Shown here: piece after piece, positions 26,725-36,030 of the stretch | Numbering within the stretch: the stretch's first letter is position 1 | Layout of the letters: every line of letters begins with the position of its first letter | Source: Mucilaginibacter segetis | GTDB taxonomy: Bacteria > Bacteroidota > Bacteroidia > Sphingobacteriales > Sphingobacteriaceae | DNA length: 64,000 bases | Assembly: GCF_016522075.1 (NCBI RefSeq) | Contig: NZ_JAEHFW010000002.1 | Coordinates: 844,964-908,963 of the forward strand | Direction of reading: 5' to 3' | The notes under the pieces: model-generated | Told to the model about the DNA's origin: nothing | What the model saw: only the letters and a program-made list of their open reading frames with translations | Database searches by the model: none | Position numbers and translations under genes: made by a program

Positions 26725-28092
26725 ATGCCACTAATTATGAAACTAAAATTATCCACAACAAAAGTAACCATTGCTTGCCTAATATTATTTTCGGTTGTTA
26801 ATTTAACAGCGAATGCACAGGAGCTTATTACTTTGCAAAAAGCTATCGACCTTACCCTCGAGAATAATTTAACCATAAAGCAGGCAAAATTTAATGAGGC
26901 CTTAAGTACCGAAGATTACAAGCAATCAAAATATAATATGCTTCCGAGCGTAAGTGCCGGACCACAGGCATCAGTTAATTTTGGACGTAGTATTGACCCT
27001 TCTACTAATCAGTTCGTTAATCAGCGTATTGTTGGGGTAAGCGGTAATGTTAGTGCACAGGTATCTTTGTTTCAAGGGGGGCAATTACGTAACCAAGTGA
27101 TTGAAAATCGTATTTTATTGGATGTAGATAAAAGTAATACTGCTAAGATTAAGAATGATTTGATATTAAGCGTGGTAACGCAATATTTGAGCATTTTAAC
27201 TAATCAGGATCTGGTTACTGCGGCAAAGCAGCAGATAGATATATCAAAAATAGCGCTTGACCGTGCTCAAAAAAGTTATGATGTGGGCAACCAAACATTG
27301 GCAGATCTTGCACAGGCCAAAGCACAGCAATCAACCGCTGAATTGAATTTAACCAATGCCCAAAACCAGTTAGATCTTTCCGTATTAGTGTTAAAGCAAT
27401 ATATGGAAATGAATCCGCTTACCGATATTAAGGTAGAAAAACCGGATATTAGTAAACTTACTGATGTTAAAACATTGTACGATGAACAAAGTGTTTTGAA
27501 TACTGCACTTGGTATTAATCCGGATGTGTTACTGGCCAAAACAAGAGAAGAATCCTTTGCTCAGAATATTAAAATTGCCCGGGGATCTTATTTCCCAAGT
27601 ATAGTATTGTTTGGTTCAGCCGGTTCAAACTTTTCTGATGCGCGAACCTTATTGGGAGGCGGTAAATATCCTTTTTTCACACAATTGAATGACAACTTTA
27701 ATCAATCGATAGGATTATCAGTTCAAATACCCATATTTAATCGCTTTAGTGCGCGCACAGCGGTACGTAAGGCAAAAATAAATTATGAAAATGCTAAGGT
27801 GAGCACTCAGCTTGCCGAGGATAATTTAAGTAAAGTAATTATACAGGCGGTGTATGATGTACGGGCCGCCAATAAAAAATATCAAAGTACCCTGCAAACA
27901 TACCAGGCAAACAAAGAAGCCTTTAACGTAATTGAACAACGATACAACGTAGGGTTGGTAAACTCGCTGGATTACAACACTTCGTTAACTAATTTGAATA
28001 CTTCTGAATTCAACCTGATACAGGCCAAGTATGAGCTGGTATTCAGAAGCAAAGTAATTGATTATTATCTCGGAAATCCTATAACCCTTTAA
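26725..28092 (+). CDS. TolC family outer membrane efflux protein
   Basis: 455 residues. A signal peptide (KVTIACLILFSVVNLTANAQ region) is followed by two helical OEP repeats, the first beginning LQKAIDLTLENNLTIKQAK and the second around FNRFSARTAVRKAKINYENAK. It should form the trimeric outer-membrane duct of a tripartite pump. ATG at 26737 is an equally good start, five residues in. It is followed 22 bases later by the HlyD-type adaptor, but no inner-membrane pump follows. Confidence 0.92.
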   Translation: MPLIMKLKLSTTKVTIACLILFSVVNLTANAQELITLQKAIDLTLENNLTIKQAKFNEALSTEDYKQSKYNMLPSVSAGPQASVNFGRSIDPSTNQFVNQRIVGVSGNVSAQVSLFQGGQLRNQVIENRILLDVDKSNTAKIKNDLILSVVTQYLSILTNQDLVTAAKQQIDISKIALDRAQKSYDVGNQTLADLAQAKAQQSTAELNLTNAQNQLDLSVLVLKQYMEMNPLTDIKVEKPDISKLTDVKTLYDEQSVLNTALGINPDVLLAKTREESFAQNIKIARGSYFPSIVLFGSAGSNFSDARTLLGGGKYPFFTQLNDNFNQSIGLSVQIPIFNRFSARTAVRKAKINYENAKVSTQLAEDNLSKVIIQAVYDVRAANKKYQSTLQTYQANKEAFNVIEQRYNVGLVNSLDYNTSLTNLNTSEFNLIQAKYELVFRSKVIDYYLGNPITL

Positions 28093-28114
28093 AAATTAAA
28101 AATCCTGAAACATC

Positions 28115-29452
28115 ATGGGAAAAACTACTAAATATATATTGATTGGCCTTGGAGCATTAATAGTATTATTGCTTATTGCTAAAGCTACCGGCATAATTGG
28201 TAAACCTAAAATTACGCAAGTAGCGGTAGAAAAAGCCGAAGTGCGTGATATTAATGAAACTGTATCCGCCAGCGGAAAAATTAAACCGCACGTAGAGGTG
28301 AACATCAGTCCGGAAGTTTCCGGTGAGGTGGTTGATTTGCCTATAAAAGAAGGTGATGTAGTTAAAAAGGGCCAGGTGCTGTGTAAGATCCGTCCGGATA
28401 TCTTAAAATCAGGGTATGAGCGTGCAGTTGCCTCATACAATACCCAAAAAGCAAGTGTTGGTAACTCTAAACAAATGCTTAAACAAGCCGAAGCTGCATT
28501 TACCAACCAGGCTGCCGCTTACAAAAGAAGCAAAGAACTTTATGATAAAAAAGTGCTGACTGTTTCAGAGTATGATCAGGCTAAGGCCAATTACGAGAGC
28601 TCCAAGGCATCTTTAGAAGCTGCAAAGCAAAACGTAATAGGATCACAATACGGATTAGAGCAAGCTGCGGCATCTGTAAAAGAAGCGCAGGATAATCTGG
28701 CCAAAACAACTATTTACTCACCGATAGATGGTGTGGTATCTAAACTGTCCATTGAACAGGGCGAGCGTGTATTAGGTACACAGCAATTTGCCGGCACCGA
28801 GATCATGACCATCTCTGACCTGGATAATATGGATGTTAATGTTGATGTAAATGAGAATGATATCAACCGTATTGGTATAGGTAATCCGGCTTTGATTGAA
28901 ATTGATGCCTTTTTAGGGAAAAAATTTACAGGCAAGGTTATAGAAATAGGTAGTTCGGCGAATGTAGTTGGTACTAATGCCGATCAGGTAACTAACTTTA
29001 CGGTTAAAGTGCGTATCACCGCAAAATCATATACTGATCTGTTAAAGAAAAATGCCGAAAATCATTCACCGTTCCGTCCGGGATTAACCGCAACTGTTGA
29101 TATACAAACCAATCATGTAAAAGCACTTTCTATCCCGATACAATCGGTAACCACCCGTGATGAGAAAAAGCCAGCTGCTACAACAGGAACTGATGACGAT
29201 AAAAAAAGCGTAGCTAACTCGACGTTACCTAAAGAGTATGCTTTTGTTTTGCAAGGAAATAAAGTAAAGCAGATTGAAGTGACCACCGGTATACAGGATG
29301 ATACCTACATACAGGTAAAATCGGGTATTAAGCAAGGCGAGGATGTGGTGTCTGCTCCGTTTGCTGCCATATCAAAAACACTTAGGGATGGTATGCAGGT
29401 AGAAAAGGTTGATAAAAGCAAGCTTTTTAACGGCGACGCTAAAAATAATTAA
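28115..29452 (+). CDS. HlyD/RND-type periplasmic adaptor (MacA-like)
   Basis: 445 residues. An N-terminal transmembrane anchor (about 7-27) is followed by a split lipoyl domain (ISPEVSGEVVDLPIKEGDVVKKGQVL), a long helical hairpin (about 105-190), the returning lipoyl half (STIYSPIDGVVSKLSIEQGERV-type region), and beta-barrel and membrane-proximal domains. The long hairpin and single anchor resemble MacA-type adaptors that usually work with MacB ABC permeases. No permease gene lies downstream; gpsA follows. Confidence 0.9.
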   Translation: MGKTTKYILIGLGALIVLLLIAKATGIIGKPKITQVAVEKAEVRDINETVSASGKIKPHVEVNISPEVSGEVVDLPIKEGDVVKKGQVLCKIRPDILKSGYERAVASYNTQKASVGNSKQMLKQAEAAFTNQAAAYKRSKELYDKKVLTVSEYDQAKANYESSKASLEAAKQNVIGSQYGLEQAAASVKEAQDNLAKTTIYSPIDGVVSKLSIEQGERVLGTQQFAGTEIMTISDLDNMDVNVDVNENDINRIGIGNPALIEIDAFLGKKFTGKVIEIGSSANVVGTNADQVTNFTVKVRITAKSYTDLLKKNAENHSPFRPGLTATVDIQTNHVKALSIPIQSVTTRDEKKPAATTGTDDDKKSVANSTLPKEYAFVLQGNKVKQIEVTTGIQDDTYIQVKSGIKQGEDVVSAPFAAISKTLRDGMQVEKVDKSKLFNGDAKNN

Positions 29453-29611
29453 TAGATAACAAATTAAAATATACTGGCTAAGCCGGAGCGTAAAGTATCA
29501 CAACTTTTACTCCGGCTTTGTACTTTAGGTAATTTGCGGTTTTATGCATAATATTTTATTAATTTGTGCTCCCCCGGTAAAACCAATTATCCGGCAGTAC
29601 ATTTATCATTA

Positions 29612-30619
29612 ATGCTTGAGCAAAAAAATAAGATCGTAGTAGTAGGTGGCGGAAGCTGGGCTACAGCCAATATAAAAATGCTTACCGATAACACCATTGA
29701 GAAAGAACTTTTTTGGTGGATGCGGAATGAGCAGGCCGTTGAGCACATTAAAACCTTTAGACATAATCCTAATTATTTAAGTTCGGTAGAAATAAGGGTT
29801 TCGGCGGGCAATATATCTTCAGACCTTAAGATACTTCTTAAAAAAGCAAATTTTGTACTTTTAAACGTACCCGCCGCTTTTTTAAAGGAGGCATTGCAAA
29901 CCATAACCGCCGAAGATCTGAAGGGAAAAAAAATAGTATCAGCCATAAAGGGTATAGTACCTGATGAGAATTTAATAATAGGCGAATTTTTAAATCAGCA
30001 TTATAATATACCTTTTACTGATTTTATGGTAATTAGCGGGCCCTGCCACGCTGAGGAGGTTGCACTGGAGAAATTATCCTACCTTACTATAGCATCGCAG
30101 GATATGACATTGGCAGCCGAATTTGCAGGTATGATAAATACACGCTACATAAAAACCATTATCTCCGATGATATTTACGGTACGGAGTATGGGGCGGTAC
30201 TGAAAAACGTATACGCCATTGCCAGCGGTATTTGCCACGGTGTAGGTTATGGCGATAACTTCCAGTCGGTATTGATATCTAACGCCATACGCGAACTGGA
30301 ACGTTTTGTGGCTGCTGTGCATCCCATTGACCGTGATATAAAAGAATCCGCCTATCTGGGCGATCTGCTGGTAACTGCATACTCCCAATTCAGCCGTAAC
30401 CGCACTTTTGGTAATATGGTAGGTAAGGGGTATACGGTAAAGTCGGCGCAGTTGGAAATGAATATGATAGCCGAAGGGTATTTTGCAGTAAATTGTCTAC
30501 ACCAGGTGAACAAACAGTATGGGGTGTATATGCCCATATGCGAAGCTGTTTATGCGATTTTATATAAAAAAGCAACACCAGTTATTGAAATGCGTAAACT
30601 GGCAGAGAAATTGAGTTGA
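29612..30619 (+). CDS. gpsA: NAD(P)H-dependent glycerol-3-phosphate dehydrogenase
   Basis: 335 residues from ATG at 29612. The Rossmann motif reads VVVGGGSWATA, followed by NPNYL, AIKGI, SGPCHAEEV and the catalytic lysine in EYGAVLKNVYAIASG. Makes sn-glycerol-3-phosphate for phospholipids. The open frame extends 16 codons upstream to 29564, but those residues precede the conserved beta strand and are not family-like. Alone on the plus strand after the efflux genes. Confidence 0.92.
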   Translation: MLEQKNKIVVVGGGSWATANIKMLTDNTIEKELFWWMRNEQAVEHIKTFRHNPNYLSSVEIRVSAGNISSDLKILLKKANFVLLNVPAAFLKEALQTITAEDLKGKKIVSAIKGIVPDENLIIGEFLNQHYNIPFTDFMVISGPCHAEEVALEKLSYLTIASQDMTLAAEFAGMINTRYIKTIISDDIYGTEYGAVLKNVYAIASGICHGVGYGDNFQSVLISNAIRELERFVAAVHPIDRDIKESAYLGDLLVTAYSQFSRNRTFGNMVGKGYTVKSAQLEMNMIAEGYFAVNCLHQVNKQYGVYMPICEAVYAILYKKATPVIEMRKLAEKLS

Positions 30620-30653
30620 CAATATAATTGTTAACAAATTAAAATCTGCCCCC

Positions 30654-30959
30654 ATGAAACGTTTATTTAAAACCGCAATGTTTGCCGCTGGATTGTTTGC
30701 TGCGTCGCATGGCTACGCTCAAACCCATAAAGACTCTACCATTACTCATAAAATAGGGAAAACCGCCAAAAAGGTAGGGCATAAAACATCTGAAGTAGCT
30801 GCTAAAGGCGCGGCTTCAATAGTTGATAAAAAGTACGATGGTAAAGCCGGCCCTAACGGCGAAACTATCTACATTGATAAAAATTCCGCTTATTATTATA
30901 TCAATAAAAAGGGACACCGGGTTTATTTGAAAAAATCAGAGCTGATAGATAAACCCTAA
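30654..30959 (+). CDS. Small exported protein, PBCV-type basic adaptor-like
   Basis: 101 residues. A signal peptide ends at SHGYAQ. The mature protein is basic and the C-terminal 35 residues (GPNGETIYIDKNSAYYYINKKGHRVYL, read in two parts) look like the PBCV-specific basic adaptor domain found in small Bacteroidota proteins. Function unknown. A strong terminator follows the gene. The domain resemblance is from memory and not verified. Confidence 0.65.
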   Translation: MKRLFKTAMFAAGLFAASHGYAQTHKDSTITHKIGKTAKKVGHKTSEVAAKGAASIVDKKYDGKAGPNGETIYIDKNSAYYYINKKGHRVYLKKSELIDKP

Positions 30960-30981
30960 AAAATAAATAAGTAAATTACAG

Positions 30982-31008
30982 CGTCTGCTTCGGTGAAGCA
31001 GACGTTTT
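30982..31008 (+). terminator. Rho-independent terminator after the small exported protein
   Basis: CGTCTGCTTC (30982-30991) and GAAGCAGACG (30995-31004) form a perfect 10-bp stem with a 3-base loop, followed by TTTTT. Confidence 0.92.
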
Positions 31009-31023
31009 TAATGCTACCCCTAT

Positions 31024-31350
31024 ATGAAAATATTTATACATACTATTACATTTGTTGTTCTTATCACCGCCATGTTAGCAACCGCTTGCAGTAAAGGAGG
31101 GGCATCCAATAAAATGCTTCAAGGTACATGGCGCTCATCAGATGGTGAAACCACCTTAAAAATAACTGCTAAGCAGTTTGCGCTTGAAAGTGATTCGCCC
31201 GTTCCCGAAGATTATTTTATAAAAGGCGACACTATTTTCACCTCATTTGAAGGTAACCAGCCCTATACTAAGTTTGTTATAGAGAAGCTGGATGATCATC
31301 ACCTGAATTTACTTTTCCCTGATTCGGTATCCATCGCTTTTGAAAAATAA
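31024..31350 (+). CDS. Small lipoprotein, lipocalin-like
   Basis: 108 residues. A signal peptide ends in LATAC, a lipobox, so the mature protein should be lipid-anchored. The remaining 85 residues begin LQGTWRSSDG and are rich in beta strands, as in the short lipocalin-like proteins of Bacteroidota, but the family call is tentative. It starts 16 bases after the preceding terminator and ends 2 bases from the convergent T9SS-protein stop. Function unknown. Confidence 0.6.
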   Translation: MKIFIHTITFVVLITAMLATACSKGGASNKMLQGTWRSSDGETTLKITAKQFALESDSPVPEDYFIKGDTIFTSFEGNQPYTKFVIEKLDDHHLNLLFPDSVSIAFEK

Positions 31351-31352
31351 TA

Positions 31353-33878
31353 TCAGTATACTATTGTTAAGCTTCCCGATAAACTTGGTTTATTCCCCTC
31401 AAAAGAGATAACATAATAATATATCCCTGCAGGTAATTTTTTGCCATTATAAGTGCCATTAAACGGATTAGCATACCCCCGGGTTTGAAAAATTTGTGTG
31501 CCATAACGGTTAAAAATCGTCACAGTAGCTGATAGATCATGTTCCAGACCGGTAATAATCCAGGTGTCATTTATGCCATCCCCGTTAGGTGTAATAGTAT
31601 TAGAATATAGAGTGACCGAAGCATATCCTATTCTTAATTCTTGTGTAGCTGATGCTGCCTTATAATATTCGTTACCTGATTGTCGGGCGGTGATAGTTAC
31701 AACACCGGGACGAAGTAGATGGACAATACCATTGGTTATACTGGCTATACTTGGGTCACTGGTGGTAAAATTAATTGGTAATCCTGAACTTGCTGAGGCC
31801 GTTAATTCAAAATCATTATCATCTATGTTTTTTTCTTCGAGTGGTGTAAATACAATGCTCTGGCTTATTTTACCTATCGTCAGAGTACCGCTTAGGTAAG
31901 TAATTGTATAATTGGCGGTACTTGCATCGCCCGTAAAAGTAATGGGATATTTCCCCGGAACGCTATTCTCATCGGCTGTAGTACTCAGCGCAAAACTTAC
32001 TATTATTACTTGCTCGTTATCACCATTTACCAATCCGCTATAGGTAGTGGTAAACGTAGGATTGGCTTGCTTATATTCGCGTGTTTTATCATCAGCTTTT
32101 ATTTGTAAAAGAGCCCTTGTTACCACCAAAGTTTGACTAACAGGAGTGGCCGGGTCATAATCTGTTCCACCTGCCTGTGTTGCGGTAATAGTAGTTGTGC
32201 CCGCGCCGGTAATATGAATATGGCCATTAACAATGGTAGCTATATTTGTATTACTGCTTGTATAGATAATGGGGTTTGCGGGATTATTACTTACCGCCCC
32301 GGCATTAAAATCACCTGAACCATACACCACTGACTGTAAGGGTGGGAAATTTATCGATTGCTTGTTTGAGGCATTGTTTCTGTAAATCGATATAGTGTTG
32401 CTTTCGTTGTTGGCAATTAACAAATCCGGAATGCCATCGCCATCTATATCAGCAATCTTTACATTTTGAGGGTTTATCTCTGAGGCTAAAATAATTCTTG
32501 AATCAAACTGCGCTCTGCCTGGTGATGAAATATTATGAAAAACAGAGACCGTATTATCACCATAATCCGTTGTTACAGCGTCTATACGTCCATCTCCATC
32601 TAAATCACCAATTGTAGAAGCTTGTGGTATGTTTCCGGTATTAAAATTTTTATTAGCGCTAAATGACGTGGAGGTAATAACTCCACGTGTAGTGTTGTTT
32701 AATAGTACTGATAAATAAAAATTACCTACTGTTCCGGGGCCAAATGAATCACCCAGATTTGATATAACCAGATCATTTTTTCCGTCACCATCTATATCTG
32801 CGGTATTAACGACCAAAGGGGTTGGCGCAGTAGGATAACTCACTTTTTTTTCGAATGATGATGCGGTTATACTCCCCTGAGTAGTAATGTTATTAAAAAC
32901 AGAAACCGTATTGTTTAAAAAATCTGTAAGAACAAGGTCGCTTTTACCATTGTTATTCAAATCGGTGATACATACGCTAAAATATCCGTTGCCGTTAGAT
33001 ATATCGAGCGGCGATGTAAATGATGAGGTAGTGATGGTGCCTGATGTACCTGTGTTTTTTAATAAAGAGAGGTTTACATTGCCCGTAGCATAGGTTACAG
33101 CGATATCAGGTTTGCCATCGTTGTCAATATCGCCTGTTTTAACAACATAGGGGTATGAGGTAGTTGCTATATCAACTTTTTGTTTAAACGATCCGGCATT
33201 TAATACATTAGCTATAGCTATATTTTTGAATACAGAGATGTTGTTATCGGTATTATTAGCCACCAAAATGTCAGGCTTTCCATCGCCATCCACATCATTA
33301 ATCTCAATATAATTAGGAAAAGAGTTGGTAGCGAGATTGAAACTCGGCGCAAACGAAGACCTATCTATTGCTCCGCTTGTTGCGGTGTTACGATATATGG
33401 ATATAGAGCCGGATGTTCTGTTGGCAACTACCATATCGGGTTTACCATCGCCGTCCAAATCGCTTATACCTATTGATGCGGGACCCTCGCCAGTAGGGAA
33501 ATTTACACGGGCGTTAAAATATAACGCTGATATAGCGCCTTTTGAAGCAAACGTTACGTTGAACGGATAGCTGGAATACCCTGTTAAATGATTGTCGGTA
33601 TTTAGTATTGATATAGGCTGGAAGGTGGCTCCTATTGGTACCTGAACAACTAGTGAATTACTGCTTGCAGATATTATTTTGGAACGTGTTGCACCAAAAA
33701 AAACAATGTTATTATTTATATCTGTATTAAAGTTGGTGCCGGTAATAGTAACTATTGTTCCCACCCTGCCATTTGCCGGTGTAAATGAACTTATAACCGG
33801 AGCCTGGGCAAATATTGTAGATACTGAAAAAAAGATATTCGCAGTAATTATTAATATATAAAATATTAGTTTGTTCAA
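31353..33878 (-). CDS. Secreted FG-GAP/IPT protein with T9SS type B sorting domain
   Basis: 841 residues starting with TTG at 33878. Signal peptide 1-24, IPT/TIG domain about 26-110 (PANGRVGTIVTITGTNF), six or more FG-GAP/VCBS units about 135-505 with DLDGDGKPD-type calcium sites, a bacterial Ig-like domain about 515-595, an MBG domain about 597-675, a second Ig-like region, then a C-terminal domain from TPNGDGINDTW with LPAGIYYYV near the end. The last part is the gliding-motility-associated type B domain that directs type IX secretion. Likely exported to the cell surface or outside; binding role unknown. Confidence 0.88.
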   Translation of the reverse strand: MNKLIFYILIITANIFFSVSTIFAQAPVISSFTPANGRVGTIVTITGTNFNTDINNNIVFFGATRSKIISASSNSLVVQVPIGATFQPISILNTDNHLTGYSSYPFNVTFASKGAISALYFNARVNFPTGEGPASIGISDLDGDGKPDMVVANRTSGSISIYRNTATSGAIDRSSFAPSFNLATNSFPNYIEINDVDGDGKPDILVANNTDNNISVFKNIAIANVLNAGSFKQKVDIATTSYPYVVKTGDIDNDGKPDIAVTYATGNVNLSLLKNTGTSGTITTSSFTSPLDISNGNGYFSVCITDLNNNGKSDLVLTDFLNNTVSVFNNITTQGSITASSFEKKVSYPTAPTPLVVNTADIDGDGKNDLVISNLGDSFGPGTVGNFYLSVLLNNTTRGVITSTSFSANKNFNTGNIPQASTIGDLDGDGRIDAVTTDYGDNTVSVFHNISSPGRAQFDSRIILASEINPQNVKIADIDGDGIPDLLIANNESNTISIYRNNASNKQSINFPPLQSVVYGSGDFNAGAVSNNPANPIIYTSSNTNIATIVNGHIHITGAGTTTITATQAGGTDYDPATPVSQTLVVTRALLQIKADDKTREYKQANPTFTTTYSGLVNGDNEQVIIVSFALSTTADENSVPGKYPITFTGDASTANYTITYLSGTLTIGKISQSIVFTPLEEKNIDDNDFELTASASSGLPINFTTSDPSIASITNGIVHLLRPGVVTITARQSGNEYYKAASATQELRIGYASVTLYSNTITPNGDGINDTWIITGLEHDLSATVTIFNRYGTQIFQTRGYANPFNGTYNGKKLPAGIYYYVISFEGNKPSLSGSLTIVY

Positions 33879-33942
33879 GTTATTATATATTAGTTTTCAA
33901 TTTAGGTAAAATACTTATCATTTAAACTAAAGTTTAATAAAA

Positions 33943-33976
33943 CAAAAACCTCCCAGATGCAGCGCAAATGAGAGGC
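33943..33976 (-). terminator. Terminator of the DEAD-box helicase
   Basis: On the minus strand CCTCTCA (33975-33969) pairs with TGGGAGG (33955-33949, one G-U), enclosing a GC-containing loop, followed by TTTTTGTTTT. Placed about 75 bases after the helicase stop. Confidence 0.75.
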
Positions 33977-34050
33977 TTTGTAAACAAAACTAAACTAAAA
34001 CTAATTATTGCTTCGTAAGTGAAGCTCCTATGAAAACTAACTAACTAATA

Positions 34051-35862
34051 TTAAAATCTTCTGCGGCGTTCTGGCCTTTCTTCGCGACGCTTTCCCGAAA
34101 AATCACGAAAACCGCCACCAGAATTACTTTTTTCCCGGTTATAACCACCTTCGCGCCTGTTGCCGCTTCTTTCGCGATTGTAACCACCGCCTTCACGTTT
34201 GTTGTAGCCGCCACCACCGCCACTGCGGCGTGTGCTGCTGGTACCTTCGCCGGATATTTCTATCCTTACGTTACGGCCTTTAAAATCAACTTCCTTAAAG
34301 CCGTTCATTACCTGCTCAACATCTGCATTTTGCACTTCAAAAAACGAGTAAACGCCTTTTACATCAATTTTACCAACTGTACGGCCGCTAATTTTGGTGT
34401 TGTTACAAATGTAACCCAGCAGATCGCCGCGGTTAAATTCGTCAACTGACCCTAAGTTGATGAACAGACGGGTGTACTCCGATTTCATCCCGTCGCGGCC
34501 AAAGCGTTCTCCGCCATCTCTGCGATTTTCATCTACAGATGCGTTAAGATCAGGTGCGTTTTTATAATATTCTAAAAAGCTGTTGAACTCTAATGAGGCA
34601 AAGCGTTTAATGATCTCCTCTTTGCTCAACTCTTTAAATTCATCTATAATACGTGGCAGGTATTGCTCGATTTGCTGCTCGTTCACCTGTACATTATGTA
34701 CCTTGTGTACCAGCGCAAACAGTTGTTTTTCACAAACGTCAAAACCTGTAGGTATTTCAGCTTTTACAAACTTTTTACCAATTACACGTTCTATCTGGCG
34801 TATTTTACCTAATTCCTTACTGTTGATGATAGCGATAGATACCCCTGTTTTACCTGCACGTGCGGTACGGCCGCTACGGTGAGTGTAGTTCTCTATCTCG
34901 TCCGGTAATGAGTAATTAATAACGTGAGTTACATCATTAACATCAATACCACGTGCGGCAACATCAGTAGCAATTAATAATTGCAGGCTGCGGTCGCGGT
35001 AGCGTTTCATTACCTTATCGCGTTGTTGTTGCGAAAGGTCGCCGTGTAGCGAGTCGGCATTATAGCCGTCTTTAATAAGCGCTTCAGCTATATCCTGGGT
35101 TTCTATTTTAGTACGGCAAAATACGATACCAAAAATCTCAGGGTTAAAATCCACTATACGTTTAAACGCGGCATATTTATCACGGGCACGTACAACATAA
35201 TACTCATGGTCTATGTTCTCGTTACCGGTATTTTTTTCGCCCATGGTAAGTTCATGGGGATCGGTCATATATTTTTTCGCGATCCTTCTTACCTCTGATG
35301 GCATGGTTGCTGAAAACAACCAGGTTTTTTTGTTTTCGGGAGTAGTAGATAATATGCTGTCAATATCTTCCTGAAAGCCCATGTTGAGCATTTCATCAGC
35401 TTCATCTAATACTACATATTTCACCTGCGAAAAATCTATCGCTTTGCGGTTAATAATATCCAACATACGGCCAGGCGTAGCAACTACAATCTGTACGCCT
35501 CGTTTTATCTGGCGTAACTGATCGGAAATACTTGCACCACCATAAACAGCTACAACGTGTACACTGTTCATGTTTTTGGCGTAATTTTTAATGTCGTTCG
35601 TGATTTGTAAACAAAGTTCACGAGTGGGGCATAAAACAAGCGCCTGAGGATAATTTTCTTCGAAATTGATCAGTTCTAATAACGGCAGTCCAAAAGCAGC
35701 TGTTTTACCGGTCCCGGTTTGGGCTAATCCGACAAAATCGTTGCTGCCTGTTAACAATACCGGGATTGACTGCTCCTGGATTGGGGTAGGATTTTCAAAT
35801 CCTAACTCAGTAATGGCATTAACAATATCATGACGGATTCCCAGTTCAATAAATGGGTTCAT
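34051..35862 (-). CDS. DEAD-box RNA helicase with DbpA-type C-terminal domain
   Basis: 603 residues. Q motif FENPTPIQEQ, Walker A AQTGTGKT, PTRELC, TPGRML, the DEAD box in VVLDEADEM, SAT, RGIDV and HRSGRTARAG are all in order. A DbpA/CsdA RNA-binding domain follows (about 480-555, from YTRLFINLGSVDEF), then an arginine/glycine-rich tail (about 555-603). CsdA-like helicases help ribosome assembly and RNA turnover in the cold. It has a perfect promoter and a leader hairpin upstream. Alone on the minus strand. Confidence 0.93.
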   Translation of the reverse strand: MNPFIELGIRHDIVNAITELGFENPTPIQEQSIPVLLTGSNDFVGLAQTGTGKTAAFGLPLLELINFEENYPQALVLCPTRELCLQITNDIKNYAKNMNSVHVVAVYGGASISDQLRQIKRGVQIVVATPGRMLDIINRKAIDFSQVKYVVLDEADEMLNMGFQEDIDSILSTTPENKKTWLFSATMPSEVRRIAKKYMTDPHELTMGEKNTGNENIDHEYYVVRARDKYAAFKRIVDFNPEIFGIVFCRTKIETQDIAEALIKDGYNADSLHGDLSQQQRDKVMKRYRDRSLQLLIATDVAARGIDVNDVTHVINYSLPDEIENYTHRSGRTARAGKTGVSIAIINSKELGKIRQIERVIGKKFVKAEIPTGFDVCEKQLFALVHKVHNVQVNEQQIEQYLPRIIDEFKELSKEEIIKRFASLEFNSFLEYYKNAPDLNASVDENRRDGGERFGRDGMKSEYTRLFINLGSVDEFNRGDLLGYICNNTKISGRTVGKIDVKGVYSFFEVQNADVEQVMNGFKEVDFKGRNVRIEISGEGTSSTRRSGGGGGYNKREGGGYNRERSGNRREGGYNREKSNSGGGFRDFSGKRREERPERRRRF

Positions 35863-35877
35863 GATTTAAAATAACAT

Positions 35878-35897
35878 ATTTGGCTACATCGCCAAAT
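35878..35897 (-). promoter_or_regulatory. Leader hairpin of the DEAD-box helicase mRNA
   Basis: ATTTGGC (35878-35884) and GCCAAAT (35891-35897) form a perfect 7-bp stem with a 6-base loop in the 5' untranslated region, just downstream of the promoter and 16 bases before the ATG. Confidence 0.6.
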
Positions 35898-35903
35898 CGG
35901 CTG

Positions 35904-35934
35904 CAAAGGTACGGTTAATATTTTAAAAATCAAA
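35904..35934 (-). promoter_or_regulatory. Consensus promoter of the DEAD-box helicase
   Basis: On the minus strand TTTG (35934-35931), 19 bases, TACCTTTG (35911-35904): a perfect match to the Bacteroidota consensus. Confidence 0.85.
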
Positions 35935-36030
35935 CAGTGTGATTTCTTTTAAAATGATAAGACCTAAAATTATCAAAATCAATAGGTTAAGTTGAAAAAT
36001 GTATATATTTAAAATATTAAAATCCTAAAT

